This document shows positions 22,002 to 31,240 of a DNA stretch of 64,000 nt, one piece after another. The notes beneath the pieces were generated by a model. That model was not told the DNA's origin, did not search any database, and worked only from the letters and a program-made list of their open reading frames with translations. Both the position numbers and the translations under genes were made by a program. Numbering within the stretch: the first letter of the stretch is position 1; the number at the start of each line of letters is the position of its first letter. Source of the stretch: Dipteris shenzhenensis (lineage: Eukaryota; Polypodiophyta; Polypodiopsida; Gleicheniales); NCBI GenBank assembly GCA_047967505.1, contig CM106538.1; one strand, given 5' to 3'.

Positions 22002-23165
22002 GAGAGAAAAGAGAGAGAGTGTGAGAGAGAGAGAGAGAGAGAGTGAGAGAGAGAAAAAGAGAGAGGTGGTGTTGGAGGGGGGAGGGGGGGAGAAGGGGGT
22101 GGTGGAGATGGAGGGGGGAGGTGGGAGGGGGTGGTGGTGGTGGTGGTGGTGAAGATGGAGGGGGGGAAGGGGGGAGGGGAGAAGGGGGTTGTGGAGATGG
22201 AGGGGGAGAAGGGGGAGGGGGGGAGGGGGAGATGGAGGGGGGAAAGGGGGAGGGGGGAGGGGGGAGGGGGTGGTGGAAATGGAGGGGGGAGGGGGGGAGG
22301 GGGAAAGGGGGTGGTGGAGATGGAGGGGGGAGGGGGGAAGCGGAAAAGGGGGTGGTGGAGATGGAGGGGGAAAAGGGGGAGGGGGGAAGGGGGGGATGAA
22401 GGGGGAGGGGGAGATGGAGGGGGAGATGGAGGGGGGAAAGGGGGAGGGGGAAAGGGGGAGGGGTTGGTGGAAATGGAGGGGGGGAGGGGGGGAGGGGGAA
22501 AAGGAGGGGGTGGTGGAGATGGAGATGGAGGGGGGAGAAGGAGGGGGAGGTGGAAATGGAGGGGGAAGGGAGAGAGGGAGGTGGAGATGGAGGGGGAAGG
22601 GGGAGGGGGAGGTGGAGATCGAGGGGGGAGGGGGGAAGGGGGAGGGGGAGGCAGAGATGGAGGGGGGAGGGGGAGAGGGAGGTGGAGATGGAGATGGAGG
22701 GGGGAGGGGGAGGGGGTGGTGGAAATGGAGGGAGGAGGGGGAGGGGGTGGTGGATATGGAGATGGAGGGGGGAGGGGGAGGGGGAGGTGGAAATGGAGGG
22801 GGAAGGGAGAGGGGGAGGTGGAGATGGAGAGGGGAGGGGGAGGTGAAAATGGAGGGGGGAGGGGGAGGGGGTGGTGGATATGGAGGGGGAGAGGGGAGGG
22901 GGAGGTGGAGATGGAGGGGAGGGGGAGGGGAGGTGGAGATGGAGATGGAGGGGGGAGGGGATGGTGGAAATGGAGGGGGAAGGGGGAGGGGGAGGTGGAT
23001 ATGGAGGGGGAAGGGGGAGGGGAGGTGGAAATGGAGGGGGGAGGGGGAGGGGGAGGGGGAAATGGAGATGGAGGGGGGAGGGGGTGGTGGAAATGGAGGG
23101 GGGAGGGGGAAGGGGAGCGGGAGGGGAGGTGGAGATGGAGGGGAGTCCTGGAAATGGGAGGGGAA
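21097..23165. repeat. Purine-only block with dense G-runs in the G1b leader
   Basis: The plus strand is almost pure G and A for about 2 kb apart from a GC-rich island at 21,240-21,540. The 1.1-kb minisatellite at 22,066-23,165 is made of GGTGGAGATGGAGGGGGG-type units of variable length separated by GGGGGAGGG tracts. Confidence 0.9.
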
Positions 23166-23470
23166 AAAAAGAGAGAGCAAATAAAAAACTTGACGGACGG
23201 AAATTGAAAGGGAGGGAGAGGTGGTCACTTGAACGCTCTCCAAGTCTTTCTCGATGTAACGGGATTGTTGTGGAACAATGGACGGTGGGTGGATGGCTAG
23301 GTTATCGCTGCGAGATGGGCTCGAAGTCACTTACAATGTGAGGATGGGAGTAAGGTGGTGGTCGATGGAGAGGGAGGACTGTCTTGCGTAGGGCTCGGAA
23401 TGAAGAAGAGAATGGAGGCAAAATGTGAAAGATGAAGAATGAGGGGGTGGAGTTGGTTTTTATAGGATTT

Positions 23471-23501
23471 GAGTTTAGGTTTAGGGTTTAACCCTAAACT
23501 C
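23471..23501. promoter_or_regulatory. Telobox inverted repeat in the G1b leader
   Basis: GAGTTTAGG on the left pairs with CCTAAACTC on the right around TTTAGGGTTTAAC. It is the same element as at 8,262-8,305, about 330 bases into the leader RNA. Confidence 0.55.
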
Positions 23502-23815
23502 TTCGCGAGCCATAACTCTTTATGGATAGCTCGGTTTGCTTTTGTGCAAAAAGGTGAATGATCGAAATTGCAATCTCTACGCATTCGTGTCCACTACCTA
23601 GCCTGATTGCTTATCATGTGGCTTCTATTTAAGAAATAAAGAAAATTTCTTAAGGTAGTAACCCAAGGTTGAGGCTTGGGGTAGATATGGTTGGCTAGAA
23701 ATGGGAAAAAAAAATTTACTCTCCTTGCCCTTGAGTGTTATGTTCGTGAAAGTTCGAAGTAGTTTGTATTTTACACATACCTACATATGTTTACTCACTA
23801 CTTGAGATGCTAGTC

Positions 23816-23833
23816 TCCCCGGTAGCAGTGCCA
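23816..23833 (-). promoter_or_regulatory. G1b primer binding site, tRNA-Asp-like
   Basis: Two bases inside the 5' LTR the minus strand reads TGGCACTGCTACCGGGGA. It differs by a few bases from the TGGCGCCGTTGCCGGGGA site complementary to plant tRNA-Asp that Tat/Athila-type elements use. Position, TGG start and GGGGA end fit a primer site. Confidence 0.7.
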
Positions 23834-23835
23834 AA

Positions 23836-25009
23836 TGTTGGCTCTTTCCTACTACTTTCATAGGAAGAGTTGGGTTCTCTCAGTATGCAAGGTTCCGAGG
23901 CTTTTTGTCACCTACAGATATATTGAGGTTGTCGTTGAAGTATACGTGTAGCTTAGGACCTCGAGTCGTGTTCCGGTGAGAGACGTAAGCTTAAGCGTGG
24001 TGAGCAGACATAGTGCATGCATGTGTAAAAGGAACGTGTATCATCATGATTGAGGTAATGATGAAGGCTTTCGCCTTCATTGGGGGTTGTAGGGTTTAGG
24101 AGGAGTTTAAGGGTTAGAAGGAGGTTCCAGGGTTTAGAAGGAGTTCCAAGGTTTAGAAGGAGGTTCCAGGGTTAAGAAGAAGGTTCCAGGGTAAGAAGGA
24201 GGTCCTAGGGTTTAGAAGGAGTTCTAGGGTTTAGAAGGAGGTTCCAGGGTTTAGAAGGAGTCCAAGGTTAGAAGGAGGTTCCAAGGTTCAGGGTAGAGTA
24301 CATGGTGGAGGACTCGTCTCCTTCATAGATCATGGAGTTTAAGGGTTGAGGAACAAAGGGTTTAGGGGGAGCATAAGAGTGGGAGAGGAAGAAGGTGTAA
24401 GAGCATGCGGGAAAGAAGAGAGAGGAAGGAGGAGGAGGAGGAGGCAGGAGGAGGAGAGAGGAGGAGGAGGGGGAGAGAGGAGGAGGAGGAGGAGGAGGAG
24501 GAGGAGGGAGGAGGAGGAGGAAGGAGGAGGAGGGAGGAGAAGAGGGAGAGGATGGGTTGCAAGGTTGGAGGAGAGGGGAGGAGGAGTTGCAAGGTTAGGA
24601 CATGCTTTTGGACGTGGAGTGCAAGGAAGCATGGACACTTGAGACAAATGCTTGGAATACCAAACTATACTCAACACAATGCCCCAAAGAGTGTGGGCTT
24701 CATTCCATTATGGGGTATTTATACAAGTTGGAGAGCTTCTCTCTCTGCACAAAGTTGTATCACAAAGTTATAACACAAAGTTGTATCACAAAGTTGTAAC
24801 ACAAAGTTGTATCACAAAGTTGTAACACATTCTCTTTCTACATCTACAAGTTGTAACACAAAGTTGTATCACAAAGTTGTATCACAAAGTTGTAACACAA
24901 AGTTGTAACACATTCTCTTTCTACATGTAGAAGTTGTAACACAAAGTTGTAACACAAAGTTGTATCACATTCTCTTTCTACATAAGCTCATGTTTGCACA
25001 CAGTCAACA
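23836..25009 (-). mobile_element. G1b 5' LTR
   Basis: TGTTG...CAACA termini, 1,174 bp, with the TTCCAGGGTTAGAAGGAGG-type minisatellite (about 24,100-24,290), (GGA)n (about 24,415-24,545), TATAAATA on the minus strand (24,716-24,723) and the ACAAAGTTGTA(A/T)C 13-bp VNTR (about 24,748-24,970). Directly outside is the right target duplication ACTGC (25,010-25,014). Confidence 0.92.
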
Positions 25010-25014
25010 ACTGC

Positions 25015-26421
25015 TTTCATTTCAGGTGGTGGTCTTCATGCCATCAAGTATCCAATGATATCTCCACACCACTTTAGAACAGCATCTATTTGAAATAGTG
25101 TGGCATCTGGTAAGTCATCTTCTACTCCAGTGGCTTCTTCTCCTGACTTGATACGAGACATGTGATCGACAATGTAGTGTTGGGCACCTTTGCAGACCAC
25201 TATTTTGAAGTTGAATTCTTGAAGCAAGAGGAGCCATCTGGTTATTCTTCCTATTGTACACCGACGGTTCACAAGATAAAGCACTGCTTGACGGTCGGTG
25301 TAGAAGACAAAATCATTTGCTAGTTAATAGTGCCGAAATTTCTTTACACTATACACCATTGCTAGGGCTTCTCTTTCTGTGGTGGTATAGTTGATCTCTG
25401 CATCATTGAGTTATCAACTGGTGAAGTAGAATGGGTAGTCTTTCTTATGTTCACTAGGTTGACAAAGCACACTCCCAATTGCATACTTGGATCCATCAGT
25501 ATGAACATGAAAATCAATATCCCAATTGGGAGATATAAGGATGGGTGTTGTGATTAGGCACCACTTTAAAAGCTCAAAGGCTTGGTCGCATTCTTTGTTC
25601 CATAAGAAATCCACTAATAATTTGTAAAGTGGTCTAGCTATCATGGCGTACCGTAATATAAATCTTCTATAATAGCTGGCATGTCCCATAAAGACCTGTA
25701 CACCTTTGGAATTTATAGGTGGAGGCAATTCCATGATGATTTTGATTTTGTCCATGTTAGTTGCAATCCCATGTTGAGAGACGATGTGCCCCAAAACAAC
25801 TCCGTGGGTGACCATGAACTGGCATTTTGTTGGATTTAGGGAGACGCCATACTCCTTGCATTTGATTAGTACTGCTTCAAAACATTTGAAGTGGTCTTGT
25901 TTGTTTGAATGGATGCACAAATCATCCAAGAACACCTATAAAAACGTATTCAAAAATTACTTGAAAGCTATGAACATGACTCACTGGAATGTGGCTGGGG
26001 CATTACAAAGGCCAAATGGCATGACTCTATATGCAAAGATACCCCATTCTGTAGCAAATGTTGTTTTTGATTGGTCTTTAAGAGCAATTTGCACTTGGTT
26101 ATAGCCATTGAAGCCATCCAAGAAGCTATATATTTCTGAACCTGCCACCTTTTCCAACATTGTTTTTGCTAAGGGTAGGGGATAGTGATCCCTAATTGTG
26201 GTGGCATTCACATTTTTTAAGTTTACGCATATTCTAAGCTTCTTGTTGCGTTTAGGCACAATGACAATGGGTGAAACCCAATCAGTGTGCTCTATCTCTC
26301 GTAGATGAATCCGGCATCTAGGAGTTTTTCTAGCTCGTCATAAACCATGGTGCCATATTTAGGATTTGTGTGATAAGGTCCACATACCTTAGGGTGAGCA
26401 CCTTCCCTTATAGGTATCGTG
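25015..26421 (-). pseudogene. pol: G1a reverse transcriptase/RNase H, continuation of the split element
   Basis: Homologous to 15,220-16,620 of G1b. RT palm with SFLDGFNGYNQVQIALKDQ and TEWGIFAYRVMPFGLCNA, FLDDLCIHSNKQDHFKCFEA (FLDD box), VVLGHIVSQHGIA, RNase H TDGSKYAIGSVLCQ, and the HYIVDHMSRIK tail toward integrase. Frames break near 25,285 (an extra base in the RNase H YTDHQAL region), 25,412 and 25,940. The frame across the FLDD box and thumb is longer than in G1b, so the two copies decayed independently. The left end is the G1b insertion; the right end is a small gag-only element at 26,422. Confidence 0.88.
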
Positions 26422-26709
26422 TGTTGGTAAACTGAAAGGAAAGAGTAGAGTGGACACAAATTCAGAATACTTGCATTATGGAATGAAGAAGAGTGAGGTC
26501 CTTATGTAGGCACCTCTTACATGCTCACTGACATGACTGATGACTTCAGAGCTCCACAATCATCTCCTCAATCTGCTCCTAGATTCTCTCAATCATCCTA
26601 TGTGGCTTTCCACCACCTAACTATGCTTATGGGCACCTAACTATGCCTCTAGCACTCACACATAGAAACCAAGGTGTGCCTGAGGCATACACCTTGAGAT
26701 AACCCAACA
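26422..26709 (-). mobile_element. 3' LTR of the gag-only element
   Basis: A 288-bp LTR bounded by the target duplication and the polypurine tract. Its right 196 bp (26,514-26,709) match the right LTR at 27,983-28,178 with about seven differences and no indels. Confidence 0.85.
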
Positions 26710-26723
26710 AACCCCCCCTCAAG
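26710..26723 (-). promoter_or_regulatory. Polypurine tract of the gag-only element
   Basis: The minus strand reads CTTGAGGGGGGGTT directly before TGTTGGGTTATC of the 3' LTR. This is the expected plus-strand primer and fixes the element's orientation as minus. Confidence 0.75.
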
Positions 26724-27078
26724 GGAATGCCTCAGGCTATGTCAAGGATACAGCTAGCACAAGGTGTCTCATGCCATCTCATGGTGGTCATGGATCTATT
26801 AAAGGCTAGGATCTCAAGCTAGCATGGGTTCCCATGGGTGTAAGGTAAACAAAAGGGATACAAAATACCTTCCAATGGATATCTCCCCTGCATGTGCATG
26901 CACACAATGTCTGCAGGAGGTACCATGAAGCAAAACACATACACATGGCCTACATCATAAGGTGACCAGAGGTGTTTACAAAACACAATAGTTTATTTCA
27001 TTCATTTTAGAGGACTATCCAGGCTGAGTACCTTGACTCAACATAAAAAGAGAGATCTGGAGCATACATAGAGATGAT

Positions 27079-27665
27079 TTAAAATGCATAATCTTCAAAG
27101 GATGCCTCATCTTGTCGAGGCACATCAATTGAAAGTAGATTGGCATTTTCTGTCTTTGCTTTGGCTCTGCAAAACTTCTCATGATGATTGTTTTTGCCAT
27201 AGTGTTTGCATGGATTGATTTTGAAGCAGTCCTTTGAAAGGTGATTTGTCTTCCCACAATGATTGCAAGGTGTAATCCTGCCCTTCTGGATTTTTATAGC
27301 ATAAACTGTGTCATTGCCTTTCCTGAGCTCCATGTGCCTTTCTTCTTCTAAAGAGCAGAGATAATACCTTCAAGATTTGGATTAGGAAGATTTTTCAAAG
27401 TGGTAACAATATGATCATAATCTTCAGGCATACTCTTAAGTAACATTGCCATAGCATCATCATATGCTTTCTCCTCTCTAGCGGGATCCCTTGCAGGGAG
27501 TGTCGGAGCTGAGTATTCTCCAGCATTGGAGGCTGTAGAAGAAGAAGTTGAAGTTGGTTTGACAAGTCCCCAGAGGTTTTCCCTCATCAATGCAAATTTC
27601 ACCTTCATCTGCCATGTGTGGAAGCCCTTTCCATTGAACTTTTCTATATTCAATATGGTAGCCAT
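27079..27665 (-). pseudogene. gag: Copia-type gag of the gag-only element (one frameshift)
   Basis: It starts MATILNIEKFNGKGF at 27,665. The FNGKGFHTWQMKVKFALMRE opening is typical of copia gag N-terminal domains, and MPEDYDHIVTTLKNL is the usual following helix. A one-base loss in a T run near 27,345 shifts the frame; the second part (27,079-27,333) has a perfect CCHC zinc knuckle CNHCGKTNHLSKDC. A second knuckle, CKHYGKNNHHEKFC, has its second Cys replaced by Tyr. The frame ends shortly after with no protease motif. Gag would assemble the particle and bind RNA. Confidence 0.8.
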
Positions 27666-27982
27666 GAGAGGGTCTAGTTGGGCAGTGTCTTCTCTCTTAC
27701 AAGGCTAGAATAACAACTGAAAGGCTTCCAAATATAAGCATTTGATGTAGCAAAGACTAGTGACCAAAAATCAAACAATGATGCTTTTTCTTACATGCTT
27801 CATAGAGGTGGCTAAAATGAAAGCTTTCCAATCAAAACCAGGTATAGCAACTCAAAGCAAAGCTGAAGCCACAGTTGTACTAATGTTATTGAAAACTTCA
27901 AAAACTCAGAAATGCTAGAGTAGCATTTTATGTAGCATCACCTTCAAAAACTTGTCAAAACTATCAAAATCAAAAGCCTGAA

Positions 27983-28178
27983 CTCTTACATGCTCACTGA
28001 CATCATTGATGACTTCAGAGCTCCACAATCATCTCCTCAATCTGCTTCTAGATTCTCTCAATCATCCTATGTGGCTTTCCACCACCTAACTGTGCTTATG
28101 GGCACCTAACTGTGCCTCTAGCGCTCACACATAGAAACCAAGGTGTGCCTGAGGCATACACCTTGAGATATCCCAACA
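27983..28178 (-). mobile_element. Partial 5' LTR of the gag-only element
   Basis: It is 196 bp long and ends CCCAACA against target duplication TCGTG. It lacks about 92 bp corresponding to the inner (3') end of the LTR, and no TGGTATCAGAGC-type primer site is seen before gag. A deletion has therefore removed the LTR/primer-site junction. Confidence 0.75.
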
Positions 28179-29255
28179 TCGTGTGTACTGCCACTTCGGG
28201 TGAAATTCCTTTCATCTCTTTGTATGACCATGCTAGGCAGTCACGCTATTCCATTAGGAGTGCTTTGAGTTTGGTTTCATCTTCTTGTCGAAGCTGTTTC
28301 CCAATGAAAACCAATTTTTCTTCCTCCTCTTCAAGGGCGAGGTTTATTGTGCATGTTTTCGCCGGTCCCTCATAGATTGGAGTTTCTCCAATGCTATCGA
28401 TTTCTTGAACTTTAGATTCTCTTAGTGGTCTTGGCATTGCTATTAGCGCACTGCCACTTGTATAATTCTTGAAGTATTCCGACACTTCTTGAAGATCGGC
28501 CTCTGATGGTGTTGAACTAGCCTGACATGTGTCATGTGTACTAGGTGGCATAGTTGCATTTATCAATTGGTTAGGCTCTCCTTGATTGTCTTTTAATGAA
28601 GTCTCTTGATCAAGATTCATCCGTACATGTGGCTTATATTTTTTAAACTTCTTACATTGGGAACTGTGGGGTAACTTTTCCACTGGTAAGGTGTTTCCAC
28701 GTAAGGCTTCATTTGCTGCACATACTCCTTCCAGTCCCTCAGGGGACCATTCAAGAGGCGGTGATTCTAATTTTGAGGGAACTGGCTTTGCAAGGTACAA
28801 TTCGACGACGATCCTTGTTTGGACTTGTTCAAATTCATTGAAGTGCTCGGCCTTGGCTTTTCTGCAATTTCCTCCAACTTTCTTGCGGGATCTTCTGCTG
28901 TTATTCAACTGTGGAGGTTCAACTTTTGGGAGCTCATCTGCCATTAGGGCATGCAGAATGGCTAAGTCATTATCAAAGATTTGATCTTCAATTTCAGCAT
29001 TCTCAGCCTCTGTTTCAAGGTCCCAAGGAAAATCTGAATCCTCATTGGTATGGGTATCTTCTTCAAGTTCATTATCCCACTCGAGGTCAGCCATAAAGTA
29101 TGGCATCTCTAGATCGATTGGTTCTGCATGCGTCGGTGGAGAAAAGCGGACTCCTGTGATCTTTGTGGACATGCCATTTACTATTCCCAAGGGTTTAGCC
29201 TGTGAATCATCCACAAGGCAGATGTTGAAACCAGCCTTTTGCATTGGTGGGAGAC
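28179..29255 (-). pseudogene. pol: G1a protease flap and pol linker
   Basis: A 332-codon open frame (28,246-29,244): LVDDSQAKPLGIVNGMSTKI (protease flap side), then directly PIDLEMPYFMADLEWDNE, the basic NNSRRSRKK patch, WSPEGLEGVCAANEALRGN, and LALEEEEEKLVFIGKQLRQE leading to RT. Against G1b, about 370 bp including the ILVGRPWL strand are deleted without breaking the frame. The protease active site would lie to the right but is cut off at 29,255 by the C4 copia LTR (GGGAGAC then TGTTGAG). A long open frame inside an otherwise dead element suggests little time since loss, or chance. Confidence 0.8.
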
Positions 29256-29512
29256 TGTTGAGAGTTCACGCTCAACATCATGTGATCATGTGTGCATAGC
29301 ACCATCACGTGATCATATGTGCATAGCACTAACCTTATAGAGTGCTATAAAGGAAAGGGTTAGATCCCCTAACCCTAACCCTAAAAGGGTTTGTATATAT
29401 TCTATTTTTTCAACTAATTCTAGTGTATAGTTAGTCATTTGTGGTGTGCTCTCTAGCTGTGCCCTCTCTCCTCATCTCCACTCTTCTCCTCTCCCCTATT
29501 CATATTTTGTCA
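29256..29512 (+). mobile_element. 5' LTR of copia element C4
   Basis: TGTTGAG...TTTGTCA, 257 bp, followed immediately by a perfect initiator-Met tRNA primer site. It contains CCCTAACCCTAACCCTAA (telomere-like, about 29,369-29,386) and TTTGTATATATTC (a possible TATA box, about 29,390). GAGAC (29,251-29,255) is the presumed left target duplication; the matching right copy is not found, so the element lost its 3' end. Confidence 0.85.
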
Positions 29513-29524
29513 TGGTATCAGAGC
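29513..29524 (+). promoter_or_regulatory. C4 primer binding site
   Basis: TGGTATCAGAGC is the exact complement of the 3' end of plant initiator-Met tRNA, used by most plant copia elements. It directly follows the LTR-terminal CA. Confidence 0.92.
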
Positions 29525-30374
29525 TCCCTTGTCTTCCGCTGAGACATTGTGATTCTTGAGAATGATTGAGAGATTGAGAGATTGAGAGAGATTGAGTGTT
29601 TCATTCTCTTCCGTTGAGAGAATTTCCGTCCATTGAAAGAAATTTCCGTCATTGCTCTTGAGAGAATTCTAATTGAGAGCTTACGTTTTTCATTATTGAG
29701 AGAAGAGTGAGAGAGCTTACAAAGCTCGGATATAGGGAGAGTTCATTTGAGAGAAAAGAGAGTTTCCAGAGACTATTGAGAGTCTTGTGAGAGCTCTTCG
29801 TGAGAGAGATATGCTCATGACAGAGAGTCTGAGTTAGCCAAAGCCTCGACAACAGCAGCTCTAGAGTCAAGGAACGACTCAGTTTCCCAACATAGTAGCA
29901 GCAAGCGGCTGCTCTCCTCCGCATCAAGCAACTGCATAAGCCAACGTAGTATATACAGCTCCTCTTTATCGACCAACGAGCCAAGCTGCACCGTCTACAG
30001 CCTCTCCTCCAAGCACTTAGATGCCTTAGCGCTCCTCTTCGTCTCCAACAGCCACGAGCTGCAACGGCTCCAGCATATACCACCAAGCCTTGTCTAACAG
30101 GCTCTCTCCATCTGCTGACTCCAACGACTTCCGCTGTTCTCCAAGATGACCAGCAACGAGCCACCGTCACAACAAGCTCCTATCAACTCCCGTGACCCGT
30201 CGGACTCCATCAACGCTCCTCCAAATAGAATTGCCACTTCTCCAATTGAGCCATAGCCGCTACACATAGCCACGCAAAGCGCATCAACCACTGCTGCTGC
30301 AACGAACGCTTGACCGACTAGTGCCCACCACGATCCAAAGTCTGCTACAAGCACCTAGCAATGGCTACAAGCAG

Positions 30375-30413
30375 GACAGTTTGGTCGAGCGGTCTAAGGC
30401 GCTGCATTTAAGC
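30375..30413 (+). ncRNA. tRNA-Leu-like 5' half (relic)
   Basis: The stretch begins GACAGTTTGGTCGAGCGG and runs through TCTAAGGCGC to CTGCATTTAAGC. This is the acceptor strand, D-arm and anticodon loop of a plant-type tRNA-Leu with apparent anticodon TAA. Box A (TGGTCGAGCGG) is intact. The anticodon 3' stem, variable arm, T-arm with box B (GGTTCGAAT) and acceptor 3' strand are missing, so it cannot be a functional tRNA gene. Confidence 0.6.
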
Positions 30414-30944
30414 TTCTATCCTCAACATCGACCGCCATCAACGTAGATAAGATTAGCGCCCACAGCTCCAAGGCCAACGGGCCTAAGCAGTTGTTTGCAG
30501 CCTCTCCAACGAAATCGACGGCCTAGCTCCAACGACCGAGGCTCCTCCAACCAAAGACCAGCAGCGCTCCCACGACATAGCCCGACTGCCTCTCCTATGC
30601 TTCAACTACTCTGCGCCAATCAACATCCCAAGCCTCACGGGCTCCTTACCTCAATACGACCTCATAGCGAGCTTCTGCAAGTCGATAGGAGCGAACATGA
30701 CTCCATCAACGGAAATCCAGAGGTCAACAGAATCTTTTTGGATTCCGTCAGAATCTTTTTTGATTCCGGTGGCTCACCTTGCAACACGTGGCAGATAGGG
30801 TTGGTCAGCAACCCTAGGTTTGGTTAGCCACCAGTGGTCAGTCGCTTGACACATGGTAGATAGGACTTAACCAGGGTTAGGTTCAGTCAACCCCTAGTTA
30901 GGTGGTTTGATCACAATTGTGCCACGTGGCAACGTCATCTTATC

Positions 30945-31240
30945 TGCCACATCATCAGCCATGTCACCTGTGCCACATCATCAGTGCCACATCACCTGTG
31001 CCACATCATCACCCACATCACTTGTGCCACGTCATCAGTGCCACCTCAGCACTGCCACCTCAGCAGTCTAGTCAGCACTGACCCTCTGCAGGCACAGTCC
31101 CTTGCCAGGCACACTGTGCACACACTGCATGTGCACACTCCTGCCACCTCAGCACAGAGCTTCACTGGCACACCTCTTGCTAAGCACAGTGCCACATCAT
31201 CACTGCATGTGACTCACAGTGACACATCATCATTGAGCAC
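30945..31240. repeat. TGCCACATCATC minisatellite
   Basis: Irregular head-to-tail copies of TGCCAC(A/G/C)TCA(T/G)CA, about 15 bp each, with variants CACCTGTGCCACATCATC and TGCCACCTCAGCAC. It lies inside the C4 leader. Confidence 0.7.

Larger units (their letters stand above)
20371..23815 (-). mobile_element. G1b 5' leader
   Basis: It holds, from gag outward, a gag-proximal unique region, a palindrome-rich TAGGTTA/TAACCTA stretch (about 20,825-21,090), a G-rich region (21,097-21,660), (GA)n (21,670-22,065), a long G-run minisatellite (22,066-23,165), and a unique part up to the primer site. No conserved protein frame is seen; the large Pro/Ser/Leu or Gly/Arg frames are simple-sequence artefacts. 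Confidence 0.8.
12018..25009 (-). mobile_element. G1b: full-length Ty3/gypsy retrotransposon nested in G1a
   Basis: A 12,992-bp element on the minus strand with two LTRs (23,836-25,009 is 5', 12,018-13,184 is 3'), primer site, 3.4-kb leader, gag, protease, linker, RT/RNase H, integrase, 3' untranslated part and polypurine tract. The pol order PR-RT-RH-IN is the Ty3/gypsy order; RT sequence style and primer site suggest the Tat/Athila group. All coding domains carry at least one stop or frameshift, so it is no longer autonomous. In the first ~113 aligned LTR bases I count ten differences, eight of them transitions, so the insertion is not recent. Confidence 0.93.
26422..28178 (-). mobile_element. 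Small gag-only LTR retrotransposon (TR-GAG-like) inserted in G1a
   Basis: A 1,757-bp insertion with TGTTGG...CCAACA termini and 5-bp target duplication TCGTG (26,417-26,421 and 28,179-28,183). The flanks join seamlessly when compared with the uninterrupted G1b near 16,600-16,625. It has a 288-bp left LTR, a polypurine tract, a copia-type gag and a partial right LTR, but no protease, RT, RNase H or integrase. Such elements must be mobilised by a partner's enzymes; terminal-repeat elements carrying only gag (TR-GAG) are known in plants. Confidence 0.85.

Noticed and set aside
21540-23330. 596-codon proline-rich frame on the minus strand and overlapping Gly-rich frames on the plus strand
   Set aside because: Same artefact as above; the sequence is low-complexity leader DNA of G1b.
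26401-28200. Interpretation of 26,422-28,178 as a DNA transposon or MITE
   Set aside because: A polypurine tract, long direct terminal repeats and a gag with a CCHC knuckle show it is an LTR retrotransposon.
29649-30354. Minus-strand frames over the C4 leader (173 and 86 codons)
   Set aside because: Arg/Trp/Cys-rich translations with no domain, antisense to a retroelement leader; more likely chance frames in GC-richer DNA.
30375-30450. Functional tRNA-Leu gene
   Set aside because: The sequence stops matching after the anticodon loop; no T-arm, box B or 3' acceptor strand is present within the next 100 bases.
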